From contig NW_014575562.1 in NCBI RefSeq assembly GCF_000708205.1, forward strand, positions 373,616 through 437,615: a stretch of 64,000 bases of DNA. Reading direction: 5' to 3'. Of the stretch, positions 45,888-58,086 are shown one piece after another. This DNA comes from Mixia osmundae IAM 14324. Its lineage: Eukaryota > Basidiomycota > Mixiomycetes > Mixiales > Mixiaceae. The position numbers and the translations under genes were made by a program. Positions within the stretch are counted from its first letter, which is position 1. Each line of letters starts with the position of its first letter. The notes under the pieces are model-generated. The model ran no database searches. It saw only the letters and a list, made by a program, of their open reading frames with translations, and was not told the origin of the DNA.

Positions 45888-47134
45888 ATGCCTTTCGTCA
45901 AGCTCGTCAAGAATGATGCGTACTACAGCAGATATCAGGCAGGTCCATGCACTGTGAACGGTCGATGAATTGCTGACATTTGTTCTTGTAGGTCAAGTAC
46001 CGCAGGCGCAGAGGTGTGTCAATTTCTTGAGATCTCTCTTCTCCTTCACTTGGCCGCTTGCCCGACTCAGCAGCATACGCCCAGCACACGGTCTCGTCTG
46101 ATGAACCATCAGAATATGCATAGTTCACTCTGAGCGGTCATCCGACTGCGATGCCGAGCCAAAAGAGTACAAAAAGTCTTTCGCTCCTATCTGATCGCCT
46201 TCGAGCCTCGCAACAAGCCAGTCAAGCCTTTCAGACGCTGATCGCAGCTTGTACCGCTTGCAGAGGGCAAGACGGATTACCGTGCTCGCAAGCGCTTAAT
46301 CAGCCAGGCAAAGAACAAGTACAACTCGCCAAAGTACCGCCTCGTCGTGCGTTTCACGAACAAAGGTGCGCAGGCTGCCGGTCATGGTACAGGCGAAGGG
46401 ACTGACAGCGTCTTCTAGACATCATCTGCCAGGTCGTACATGCCAAGATCGTTGGTGACATCGTTCTTGCGGCGGCCTACTCGCACGAGCTCCCCCGCTA
46501 TGGCATCAAGCACGGCCTCACCAATTGGGCAGCTGCCTACGCGACCGGCCTGCTCGTCGCTCGTCGTGCACTTACTAAGCTCGGACTGGCAGACAAGTAC
46601 GAAGGCGTGACGGAGCCCGACGGAACAATGACGGAGACCCAACATATCGAGGGCGGTCCGCGACCGTTCAAGTGCTACCTCGATGCCGGACTCAAGCGCA
46701 CTTCGACTGGCAGCAGAGTCTTTGGCGCTCTCAAGGGTGCATCCGATGGCGGCATCTTCATCCCCCACAACGAGAAGCGATTCCCAGGCTACGATCCAGA
46801 GACGAAGGAGCTAGATTCTGAGGTCCTGCTTAGATACATCATGGGAGGTCACGTCAGCGCTTTCCAGGAGGAGTTGCAAGAGGAAGATCCAGAGCGATAC
46901 AAGACCCAGTTCGCAAAGTACGTCGAGGATGGTGTCGAGCCTGACGATCTCGAGGAGATCTACTCATCCGCGCACGAGAAGATCCGGGAAGACCCCGCAC
47001 CCCAGCCGACGGACAAGTCTGATCTCGCTCAATGGAAGGAGCTCTCGAAGAAGAACCACCTGCCCAAGTCGACTCGCGCGGAGAAGCAAGCCCGTATCGC
47101 GGACAAGATCAAGGCCTATGAGGCTGCCAAGTAG
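45888..47134 (+). CDS. RPL5: 60S ribosomal protein uL18 (RPL5)
   Basis: Protein of the large ribosomal subunit that binds 5S rRNA. Four exons: [45 protein letters not shown] through VVRFTNK, then [14 protein letters not shown] to the C-terminus. Hallmarks include [29 protein letters not shown] and [20 protein letters not shown]. Intron 1 (45939-45991) begins GCAGGT and is GC-AG; the universally conserved RYQVKYRRRREGKTDY fixes both borders of introns 1 and 2. Intron 2 (46014-46263) is 250 nt, five times the local norm, and carries a C/D snoRNA. Intron 3 is a normal GT-AG. Confidence 0.97.
46093..46199 (+). ncRNA. C/D-box snoRNA in RPL5 intron 2
   Basis: Boxes in order: C CTGATGA (46098-46104; consensus RTGATGA, one mismatch), D' CTGA (46130-46133), C' TGCGATG (about 46147-46153, degenerate), D CTGA (46191-46194). 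The 12 nt before D', GCATAGTTCACT (46118-46129), pair with the conserved LSU rRNA element GGTGAACTATGC (11 Watson-Crick plus one G-U). The 16 nt before D, AGTCTTTCGCTCCTAT (46175-46190), pair with LSU element ATAGGGGCGAAAGACT (15 plus one G-U). By the D+5 rule the targets are the first A of GGTGAAC and the second G of ATAGGGGCG. Both rRNA elements lie close together in the LSU and are known to be densely 2'-O-methylated. Terminal stem pairing is weak; mature ends are estimates. Confidence 0.82.
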
Positions 47135-47285
47135 GCGGTTGCCTGTCACGGTCCTGTGTTGTCACGAGTGTGCATTGGCGTCTCACTCTGCTGTCCGAGT
47201 GTGCTACCATGCGTCATCTATGCCCTGAAGCTCGAGTGGCACCCTGACTTGCTCGTCGTGGCGCGGCGCGTCTCGTGGCAATTGA

Positions 47286-49554
<2,269 letters not shown>

Positions 49555-49681
49555 ACTGTTGTTGTTTGTTCAGCATTGTGCATCACTTTTCATTTGCCGG
49601 CAACTTTCTTCAGATGATAATCTCGTCGATCTCGTCGCGGTAATGTCAATTGATCTCCAAGTCAACCTCCGAAGTATCAAC

Positions 49682-51417
49682 ATGGCCGACAAGCCGCTCG
49701 AGATTCTCGTCATAGGTCTGCCAGATGTCAGGCAGGCTCAGCAAGCGCTGATCAGGCCCACTGGACAGGTCTGGGCGCCGTCGGAACGATTTACTCTTAT
49801 ATCCTTTCGGAGAGCAAGCGAGCTCGCGTCACGGCGATTGCGAGATCATCCTACCCCGTCATTGCCGAAAGAGGCATAGACATCCATTCTGACAAGTTTG
49901 GCGAGATACCGCATTGGAAGCCCTACAGAATCGTTTCCTCCTCAAATGAAGCGGCGGACAGAGCGTATGACTTTATCATCTGCACTTTCAAGGCTTTGCC
50001 CGATGTCATCCCTACAGCCGAGCTTCTGGCCCCTTTCATGCCATCATCAGCAGATAATGCTTCTGCGACAGGCGCAGGAGCGCCTACCGTCGTCCTCATC
50101 CAGAACGGCATCGGTATCGAGAAGCCGGTTCAGGCGTCGTTCCCCGGCATCATCATCATCAGTGTCGTCGCTTGGATCGGCGCCAACGTGCTCGACAAGG
50201 GGGCCACTGTAGAGCATGGCATGCTCGAGAAACTCGTCATTGGCTACTACCAGGGCGAGGAGAGGATACACAATTCTGCCTCCGTCACTCATCTCGACGG
50301 TGGCGCGCCCAGTGGCAGCTCTCCCTCCCCTCATGCACCCACGACAGCCTCGGAAACGCCTTCCTCCTCATCCACTGCCGGTACAGGTTCAGGCACAGGT
50401 GCAGGGCCTGGACGGACAGATTCTGCGCCCATTGCCTCGCAATTCACTCCGGACCGCGTCGAACAAGGCGAAGCAAGGCTGAGAGAGTTTGCTAGCCTGC
50501 TCGAAGCAGGCGGGGGTCAAGTGGAGATAGCAAAAGATATTCAGGCTCAACGATGGCAGAAGAACCTCTGGAATTCAGCTTGGTCGACCCTCTGTGCTCT
50601 TGGTCGATGTACTGTCTCTGAAGCTTGCGCTCCCGAAGTCCTCCCACATACATTGCCCGTTGTTCGAAGAACGATGCTGGAGGTTATGTATGTTGCGCGA
50701 GCCATGGGAATCACCGAGCGAGATATGCCGGCTGATACTATCGATGCGACGATCAAGCTCACCGTGCGCAATTACCAAATCAAACGTGATGTAAGTGATG
50801 CCTGCGTTCTGTGTAGCCGACTTCTGACCACTTGACTCAGCCGACGACGCCCGGTACACCAGGCGCTGGGCTTGGGGCGCAAGACAGCTTTAAGCTGGAA
50901 GAAGGTGCAAGCCCGCCCAACAAGGGCTTTAAGCCAAGCATGCTTCTCGATCTAGAATATGGCAGGCCGATGGAGCTGGAGCCAATCGTCGGAGCAGTGC
51001 TCGATCGAGCAAGAAGCAAGGGTGTAGAGACCCCTCGACTCGATCTCATCTACAGCGCACTGAAAATCAGTCAGGCAAGTCACAGTAGCTTTCGCCTGCT
51101 GTAGCGCTCAATAAAAGTGAGAGCAGGAAGCAGCGATACGCAAGCGTGGGCACGAGACGAGTGAGCATGCAATACAGTGGGCTATGCGCAAGCCTGCAGT
51201 GGGCGGTGCAGCAACATCATCCGATGCCTGGCAGAAGGAGGTCAAGAGAGGACAGAGACTTCAAAAGATGAATCAGCCGCCCGTGCGTGCCGTCAAGGTC
51301 ACAGGTAGACCGGTCGCGCGTTCAGAGGCAGAAGTCGGCGGCGCAGATCAAGATAATCCTCCCAAGCAGGGCGAGTCGGCGGCATCAAAGCACTATGGAG
51401 GCGCGGCGCTAGACTAG
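49682..51417 (+). CDS. Ketopantoate-reductase-like oxidoreductase (ApbA/PanE family)
   Basis: NAD(P)-dependent reductase fold; yeast and bacterial relatives reduce 2-ketopantoate in pantothenate synthesis, but fungi hold several paralogues of unknown use. Exon 1 codes MADKPLEILVIG. A GT-AG intron gives the Rossmann start VIGLGAVGTIYSYIL. Later: YDFIICTFKALPD, TVVLIQNGIGIEKP and VVAWIGANV; then a low-complexity Ser/Thr/Pro/Gly insert of about 45 residues; then the C-terminal helical domain with WQKNLWNSAWSTLCAL and GRPMELEPIVGAVLDRA. Intron 51075-51126 (GCAAGT) must be GC-AG to keep the frame into EAAIRKRGHETSEH. The last exon adds an unusual basic, disordered tail of about 95 residues, not typical of the family. 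Confidence 0.82.
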
Positions 51418-51544
51418 ACACGTACTTACATCATTGCATCGTGACAGCGTTACACAAATGTTGTAAACCTTTCGTTACAGAGAGCTACCAGTCTCCCGTA
51501 CCGTTTTTCAGCAGTCCCCTTACACGTCTGACGGCCACGCGCAT

Positions 51545-54064
51545 TCAAAACTCCTCCGGGGACTGAGGTAGCCGACTAGTCGACCTGAGACTGCGTGAGC
51601 TGCGCGTTGACTCCTGACCTTGCCCATGTCGCGAGCGACTGGCTCTACTGGCTGAAGGTGCCCGCGAGCTCGAAGCCGGCGATGTCTGTCGGCCCTCACG
51701 ATTGCCGGAGGGCGCAGACAGCAGGTCAAAGAGCGCATCTTGCAGGTAGTCATCGCCTTCGCCATCCACGCGTGTGTGATGACATTGCTTTGCATGCCGC
51801 CACCACCAGAGCTGAGTTCCGCGTCAACATCCGGGCACGCAAGAGGAAGCCTGCTCACCTCTGCGACTTTGGCGTCGCCGTCTTTGATACCTTGTACGGC
51901 TACCCACTGATTGCACTCATGACAGAGGCCCTCTTTCATCGTTGACCGCTCATTGAGCGCACTCGTGTGACGAGGTACGACGCGGATCTGTACCGGCGGT
52001 GAGAAAGGCGCTCCGTTTGCGTTCGATATGCCGTGACTGCAGAAGGGCATCAGTCTGGTTGTAACGCGTCAGGGAATAGAGGACTGACTAGAACGTCATG
52101 TGATAGAGGAAAGCGGACTGCTTCGTGCGCAGCCACTTCAGTTCCCCTTCGCCACCTCGTTCTTCGGGCTCGCAACAGATCGGGCACAGGCCAACCTTGT
52201 CAGAGCCTGAGCTTTTGGTATAGCGCGGCGAGTACAGGTCCAGATCACCGTGCGTGGGCGTATTGAGCTGCGCATCCGGCGGCGCTGGCGGCAAGACGAT
52301 GCGATGCGATGCGTCCAGCCTGCGCCGACGAGGATCGTTTTCGGGCAAATATGACGATACTGGAAAGCATCGGTAAAGGTTGTGCATCACATCATCGAAC
52401 CTAATGTGTGCGGGGAAAGTTCGGCGAGGCTGCCGCGTGAGCGGTGCCATGGCAGACGTAGCAGCAGTCGAAGCTGTCATGCCAGAGATGCCACCAAACG
52501 AGAATACAGAGGCTGCGACACTGCCTGCTTCCGAGGCATCTTCATCAGTGTGCAAGCCGCGCATGCGACTAGAGCTAGACAGCGGCGTGGCGTGTCCAGA
52601 TGAAGCGCGCGAAGGATTTGACATGGTAAACGTGAGTGAGCTATCGGCAGCCAAGCGACGAGATCGCCGCGTGCTCTTCGCGGGTGGCAGGTTGCTCAAA
52701 GTCTCTGGCGCTGGCGAGCCAACCCACAGATCCGGGTATCGTTGGCGATCCGGTGTGACAGCGCTAAGGCTGCGTACTGAGTGGTGAGGATGGTAGACGG
52801 ACTCGGCTGCGCCATGAGTCGAAGCTCCTGCTGCTTGTCTGGGCCACATTTGATCGCTCCAGGAATGCGGGAGACTGACCGAATGGTCCAACTGTCCATT
52901 GCGGAGATATGCGCGCGATACACAGTCATCCCCGGACAGGTGTCCGTTAGACGAAAGGCCGCCGTGTGGGAATTGCTCCGTCACGGGCGAGGTGGTTGCC
53001 GGACTGCAGGGCCAGCTCGCTTGAGGTGACTTGTCGGCCTCGCGCAGATGGGTAGGGCTGTGCAGAACAGCACCGCTGCGAAGAGCAGAAGAATCATGGG
53101 CGAGCGGTCCATTGCCGCTATAGCGCTCTGCGCTGCCACTGACATCGAAGCTAGCTGTAGGCTGCAATCTATGCAAAGCTTGACCATGTAGCAAGTAGTC
53201 CGTCGATTGAGGAGCGCTACTCATGCTATCATCTTCGTCCCGGATCGACATCGAGCTATACGTCGCAGACGGCAAGGGAGTCGTTTGACCTTGCGTACCA
53301 CTGGAAGACGATGGCATTGGCATGTACCATTCGCTCGCAAATTTGCCTGCTGCTGTCATTGCCCCCGGAAAATACGGATGACCTTGCTGATCATGCTGTA
53401 TATAAGCGTGATCGGAATCCGATAGGCTCTGTCGGAGTTGCGGCCGGCTTTCTGGCATGCCGTGCGATGAAACTGACGCATGGTGCGACATGGAAATTCG
53501 GTTCGGCAGGGGTCGCAAGCCATAGTGAGGGAGTGCTGCTTCATGCAGATTGTCGTGCGGATCACATTGATGCGCGTCTTGCATGGACAATGAACTCAGG
53601 TAGTTACTCGTGGAGATTGTAGGGACCGTTTCGAATGGGGCTCCGTGATGCTCAAAGGGCTCAGCGTCGATGGACATAGCATCGTCGCCATCCGCAGGTA
53701 CGCTTTCCATTAGGAACTCGCGCGCAGTAGTCTGATGCTGTCGCGCCATTGCTGCCGCGCTGGACAGCTGCGAAGCCGAGGGCCGCTGGTCCTGGCGCAT
53801 CCCATCGTACATTTCCGGTCGCTCGATCAGCACGTGCACGAGATACTGTGGACTGCTTCGCAAATCGTGACCGTGATGATGCGGTGCCGGCTGAGGCGGC
53901 GAATGCCCGTGAGCAGTTGTGCGCCCTTGCGCGTGCTGTAATGGCGAAACTGCTTTCAAGGACCGCAGCCGCTCCGTCTGAAACCCGTGCGCGAGCATAC
54001 TATCCGAAACGTCTGGTGAGCGATACTGCTCGACGCCATAGATGGTCTCGCGATGGCTCATCAT
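51545..54064 (-). CDS. Rua1-type zinc-finger transcription regulator
   Basis: About 800 residues in three exons. The first 500 or so are His/Ser/Pro/Gln-rich with no fold. A probable DNA-contacting segment FPAHIRFDDVMHNLYRCF occurs around residue 570. The C-terminal module matches the Rua1_C family: LCPICCEPEERGGEGE with WLRTKQSAFLYHMTHGIS, PFSPPVQIRVVPR, GLCHECNQWV and LWWWRHAKQCH. These pairs of Cys/His form the expected zinc sites. Two GT-AG introns split HMT|HGIS and AE|LWWW, and removing them restores the family sequence. Rua1 of Ustilago controls glycolipid synthesis genes; no such cluster is in this window. The start at MMSHRETIYG is uncertain, because GTAAGC just upstream could be a donor of an earlier exon. 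Confidence 0.78.
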
Positions 54065-54937
54065 AGTAGCTTACCGGGTCACACCGACAAAGGCGTAGGC
54101 AGTGCCTCTGCACTGCGCGTAAGCGTCATCGGACGCTGAGTGCGTACCAAACGAGACGTACGTGTTCCGCTTGAAGGTTAGTTTCAAGTGCGATGCTCTG
54201 GACCGGCAGGGTAAGCGAGAGCAGACGCGTATCGCAAGCAAATCAGAGCTGCTGAGACGGCTCTGCGGGCGATCGCGAAGCGTCGAGGAGTCGAGGCAGA
54301 TGTGCAAGATCTACGGATCCCTGTGCTACCGGCGTTGCGACGAGCACCACAGCTGCACGTCTTCGAGCAAGTCTGGTATGTTGCCCGTCACGTTCAAATC
54401 AGCTTGTCGATGCGATTTGTACGGTCGAGCGAGCGGCCAGACAGGCTGCTCTGCGATATGCTGGCCAGGGGGAGCTTCCAGTGCGATCTATTGAGCCTGC
54501 TTTGTGGTCGTGCGACCGGTCTCATCAGCCACAGCTCGAGTGAGCAGGGCAGTGGGATGATGACTTGCCATTCTTCTGCTCGTGTGCGGTTCCGATCTTA
54601 TGTAGGAAGCTGCTCAGTCGGAGCGAGCGTCCTCGAGAATCGTCAGGACCTCGCTACGGCTGCTTGCGGGCCGGTTAAGCTCGAGCGAGCTGCGCACACA
54701 GCGATAAACTCACGCAGTGCCCTTGTGATGGGTCGCAGCGTCGCAGTGCGGGACGGCTGCTCTCTGACCTTTGCCGAGGCGAACGACGAGCTTGCAGCAG
54801 TCCACACAGCGAGTTTGCGGGCCTACCCGGTGAGGCTAACGAGCCGTCGGTCGAGCCTCGAGCTCGGGCGGGAAGCACGCGCGCGTCAATTTGAGCGTGT
54901 CAGATGTGCGGCGGAACTGCGGGACACCTCAAACATA
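54065..54937. other. 873-bp region without a supported gene
   Basis: Between the Rua1-like gene and the small mitochondrial gene, both on the minus strand. It should hold the Rua1-like promoter and 5' leader. A long + strand frame (54302-55012) crosses into the next gene antisense and has no family features. A minus-strand GTAAGC donor at the 3' edge hints at a 5' exon of the regulator somewhere here. Confidence 0.35.
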
Positions 54938-55387
54938 TCAGATTACGACAACAGAGGTCGAAGCCTTGTATACATCATACTGCGTCTCAAAGGCAGACTC
55001 GACGCCTTTTGAGATCTGACAGGCTCGTCGGTAGACTGAGAGATCTTGGCTGCGCTGTAAGTCTTGCGAGAGAGAAAGATGCGCGAACTGGTGTACGTAT
55101 CTGCACACGACACGATCTGTGAGCATCTCATCTAGCATTGTTGTGACCACCCGCCTTTCGTATTCGTCGCCCTCTTGCGGCTCGACGACAGGGGCCAACA
55201 AGCGCAGCGCGAGGCCTTCTGTCGTGCTTGCTGGAGGGAGAACGCGCATCGGCTCAGCTTCTGTGTCGCCCAGCTCGCCTTTGCCGCCGCGAGACTTGCG
55301 TTTGTCATTGACATTGTCTCGAGATGCTGTACTCATCCACTGGCGCGTCCCTCCGAGCGCTCTGAGCGCAAACATCAGTCTACTCAT
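54938..55387 (-). CDS. Small mitochondrial protein of unknown function, start overlaps FIG4 stop
   Basis: Open frame of 149 codons. The N-terminus MSRLMFALRALGGTRQWM is Arg-rich and acid-free, a likely mitochondrial targeting sequence. The rest is hydrophilic with a helical C-terminal half (ERRVVTTMLDEMLTD, VCRYVHQFAHLSLSQDLQR, YRRACQISKGVESAFETQY). I do not recognise the family; a small mitoribosomal or assembly factor would fit, but that is a guess. Its ATG overlaps the FIG4 TGA as ATGA on the same strand. The real start might be Met5, in the same frame. The promoter must therefore lie in FIG4 coding sequence, or the two are co-transcribed. Confidence 0.55.
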   Translation of the reverse strand: MSRLMFALRALGGTRQWMSTASRDNVNDKRKSRGGKGELGDTEAEPMRVLPPASTTEGLALRLLAPVVEPQEGDEYERRVVTTMLDEMLTDRVVCRYVHQFAHLSLSQDLQRSQDLSVYRRACQISKGVESAFETQYDVYKASTSVVVI

Positions 55388-57888
55388 AGCACGCGACTGA
55401 TGTAAACGAACTTGATGTGGGGCTGCTCAATATTCTTTCGCTTTGTGAATGGCGACTCGTCGAGCTGATCGCCCGAGAACCGCGCAGAAGGCGAATACTT
55501 GAGCGTGCTGTTGACTTTGTAGGCGAAATGGCGCTGTACAAAGGTAACGACCTTGGGTCGGTAGTACTCGATCCAATAATCTATGTCGTCTCTCAAAGAC
55601 TGGTCAAGTAGACGTGATAGAGCCGCTTCGCGAGTGCTGCCGTCGACGAAACGTCTGTCGAACCATTGCTGATACGATTTGCGAAGACCTTTGTTTCTAT
55701 GTGCGAGACGAAGCAAGACTTGCGTGTCAATCCCAAGGAAGAGATTGATCGCGGTCTGCTTGTCGGCATCGACAAAGGAATTGGAGTAGTACCGCTTGAG
55801 TCCTTCTATCATATCACGGCTGTGGCTGGACCACTGATTGATCTTGCGATAGGTCTCCATCGTGTTGACGAGATGAGAGCCACCGTACTGCAGTGCAAGC
55901 GTGTCGCCGTGGTCGTGATACATTTCCGTGAGCAAGTTCGTCGCATCAGAATCGAATTCGAGCGTCGTGCCTTTGTATACGCCCAATGCGCGCAGTTGGT
56001 GGCCCAAAACCGACCGGCCCAAGATGAACTGGCAGGCATTCGTACGATCGAGGCAATCGATGCAATTGGTCCGACAGATGCCTGTCTGCATGAGCGGTAC
56101 AGGTCGATAGGTCGGCGCATCTTCGTCGTTGCTGTATGCGTACGCGATGGGCTCCCCTCCGCTATGGAAGAACTGCGTCTTCTCAAGCGCTTCTTCGGCA
56201 ATATCTTCGAGGACGCTCAGGCTGTCGATGCCGGGACGTTTGTGCGAGCCTGCCATGTCAAAGGGAACATACTCTATACATTTTCCGGCAGGCAGGAATT
56301 GATTGAGGTAGCGAATGCACTCGGAGAATTCGGGTGCGAGCTTCGCCTCGCGATGACGACCGCCTTTGATCAAGCTGAGCACGATGATGGGGGCGCTGTA
56401 TCGCGACATGAGATCATTGAAGTGCTTTGCACCGGCCACAAAGTAGGGATCGATGATGTTGATGTCGATGGGCGGTCTCGGCGTCATGCCAGTCGTTTCC
56501 TGACTCCAGGATAAAGGTATGCTGCCTCTATGCTGTACCCAGCTGGTATAGTCTGGACTCGCCTTGCGTAGGTAGGTAATGCGGCCTGTGGCGGGCTCGA
56601 TCTCTTTCGTGACGGTGAAGAAGGGCGTCGTCGACAGCTTTGACACGATCTGCTCAGTCTCGACGTCGTTTGCAACATAGCCGTCTTCGTTAACGCCACG
56701 TTTGAGGAAGCGTGCGCCCGCAAAGTGCCGCGATCGTCGCGCGAAGAGAGTGATGAACACATTCTGGCCAAATATGGAGACTTTGGCCTGATCGATGAAG
56801 CCGTAAAGCAGCGGCAAGACCCAGTGCGACCTCTCGAATCGGTTCGAGAAGCCACCCTCGAGCAAGAATCGGTTCCAGATGAATTTGTCGTTGTAGCCCC
56901 AAGCCGTCGCGGGCACGTCATCCTCTCGACAGGCTCGATGGGCAGGCATGGTCATGTTGACCTGTAGCATGTTTGTGACATCATAGGTATACGAAAAGTA
57001 GAAATTCTTCGAGAGATCGACCTGTTGAAATATGTTGAGCAAGCGTTGCTCCTCACTCGGTCTGTCAGGTTTGACGGCAGGTGATATAGACACAGTGGAC
57101 GTGTCATCGCAGTGGTAGATGTAGTGACCGCCCAGCAAGGCAACGGCCGAGCGTTTCTTGACGAGCACAAGGTACCAACCAGCAGTGAAGCGGATGAAGC
57201 CAACGATGCCATAGTACGGGGTCGGCAGGCGGTGTAGCCCGCCAGCATTCTTGTTACCTTCTTCCAAGGAGCGCAGGAGACTGTCTTTCTCTTGCTCGGT
57301 GTAGATCACATCGTCTTCTTGCAGATCAACCCGGCTGGCGTCAAAACGGCGATCGATCTTGAGGACGCGATAGCGCGTGTCAGACTGGTTGGTGGCGACG
57401 AGGTAGAAGTGCATCTTGGTTTCGTACAGTACATACTTTTCTAGGATGAGCTTGTGCTGGACAGGCGCTGGCTCGATCGCTTTCTCGGTGAACGCGACCT
57501 CCAGTCTTTTGAGGGTCTTCTCTTCTTGGGGACTGCCAGACGAGGTCCCCGAGAGCTTCGTTGAGCTCGCTGCAGCCTGGGCCAGCTTCATTGAGGCGAG
57601 CACTTGCATACCTGCACCCGAAGACAGAGTCGAGAGATTGCTTTTAGCAGACATTGGCGCAGTCTCGGAGCCTGAAGGGGTGACGGTGCCCGCTGCAGCA
57701 ACATTGGAGATCTCTGGCCTTGCACCTGCCGCCCTGCCCGCCACGGGTGCGAGTGAGACTGCATTTGGAGGGGCGGGCAGCAAGTGTGATGCGGACGGAG
57801 CTGGTGGGCTGCTTGCGTCTATCGACGGCACATCTATGGGTCGATCTCCCGTCTGGACCCGGGCCTGCTCGTGAGACAGGCTGTCCAT
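55384..57888 (-). CDS. FIG4: Fig4-type polyphosphoinositide phosphatase (Sac domain)
   Basis: Single-exon gene of 834 codons in an otherwise intron-rich region. The SAC domain extends from LEKYVLYETKMHFYLV, through YGIVGFIRFTAGWYLVLV, FYFSYTYDVTN, WNRFLLEGG and VFITLFARRS, to the catalytic P-loop RTNCIDCLDRTNACQ near residue 608 (CX5R(T/S)). The C-terminal QYGGSHLVNT and a helical tail follow. Fig4 removes the 5-phosphate of PI(3,5)P2 on the vacuole membrane, with Vac14 and Fab1. The first 110 residues are an Ala/Ser/Pro-rich extension. The sequence KMHFYLVATNQSDTRYRVLKIDR is typical of Fig4 rather than Sac1 (split here at KMHFYLV and RVLKIDR for reference). Its stop overlaps the next start. 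Confidence 0.95.
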   Translation of the reverse strand: MDSLSHEQARVQTGDRPIDVPSIDASSPPAPSASHLLPAPPNAVSLAPVAGRAAGARPEISNVAAAGTVTPSGSETAPMSAKSNLSTLSSGAGMQVLASMKLAQAAASSTKLSGTSSGSPQEEKTLKRLEVAFTEKAIEPAPVQHKLILEKYVLYETKMHFYLVATNQSDTRYRVLKIDRRFDASRVDLQEDDVIYTEQEKDSLLRSLEEGNKNAGGLHRLPTPYYGIVGFIRFTAGWYLVLVKKRSAVALLGGHYIYHCDDTSTVSISPAVKPDRPSEEQRLLNIFQQVDLSKNFYFSYTYDVTNMLQVNMTMPAHRACREDDVPATAWGYNDKFIWNRFLLEGGFSNRFERSHWVLPLLYGFIDQAKVSIFGQNVFITLFARRSRHFAGARFLKRGVNEDGYVANDVETEQIVSKLSTTPFFTVTKEIEPATGRITYLRKASPDYTSWVQHRGSIPLSWSQETTGMTPRPPIDINIIDPYFVAGAKHFNDLMSRYSAPIIVLSLIKGGRHREAKLAPEFSECIRYLNQFLPAGKCIEYVPFDMAGSHKRPGIDSLSVLEDIAEEALEKTQFFHSGGEPIAYAYSNDEDAPTYRPVPLMQTGICRTNCIDCLDRTNACQFILGRSVLGHQLRALGVYKGTTLEFDSDATNLLTEMYHDHGDTLALQYGGSHLVNTMETYRKINQWSSHSRDMIEGLKRYYSNSFVDADKQTAINLFLGIDTQVLLRLAHRNKGLRKSYQQWFDRRFVDGSTREAALSRLLDQSLRDDIDYWIEYYRPKVVTFVQRHFAYKVNSTLKYSPSARFSGDQLDESPFTKRKNIEQPHIKFVYISRVL

Positions 57889-58086
57889 TGCATCACAGTG
57901 ATCGCTGACGCCTCAGGCGCGCGACTGAGCTGAAGCGCTGGCTTGGTCTGACTGGCTTTGCATCGCGCTCGATCGTCTGTCTGGTCGATCGCGTCCTCCT
58001 CCTGCTGTCATTCGAACCAGCCGAACGGACAGACAAGTCGTCCCTGAGGGTAGTCAGATCCGCCGCAGCGTCGATAGTTTGCTCAG

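Noticed and set aside
54302-55012. 236-codon open frame on the + strand
   Set aside because: No recognisable family, no splice-supported extension, and it runs antisense into a better-supported minus-strand gene.
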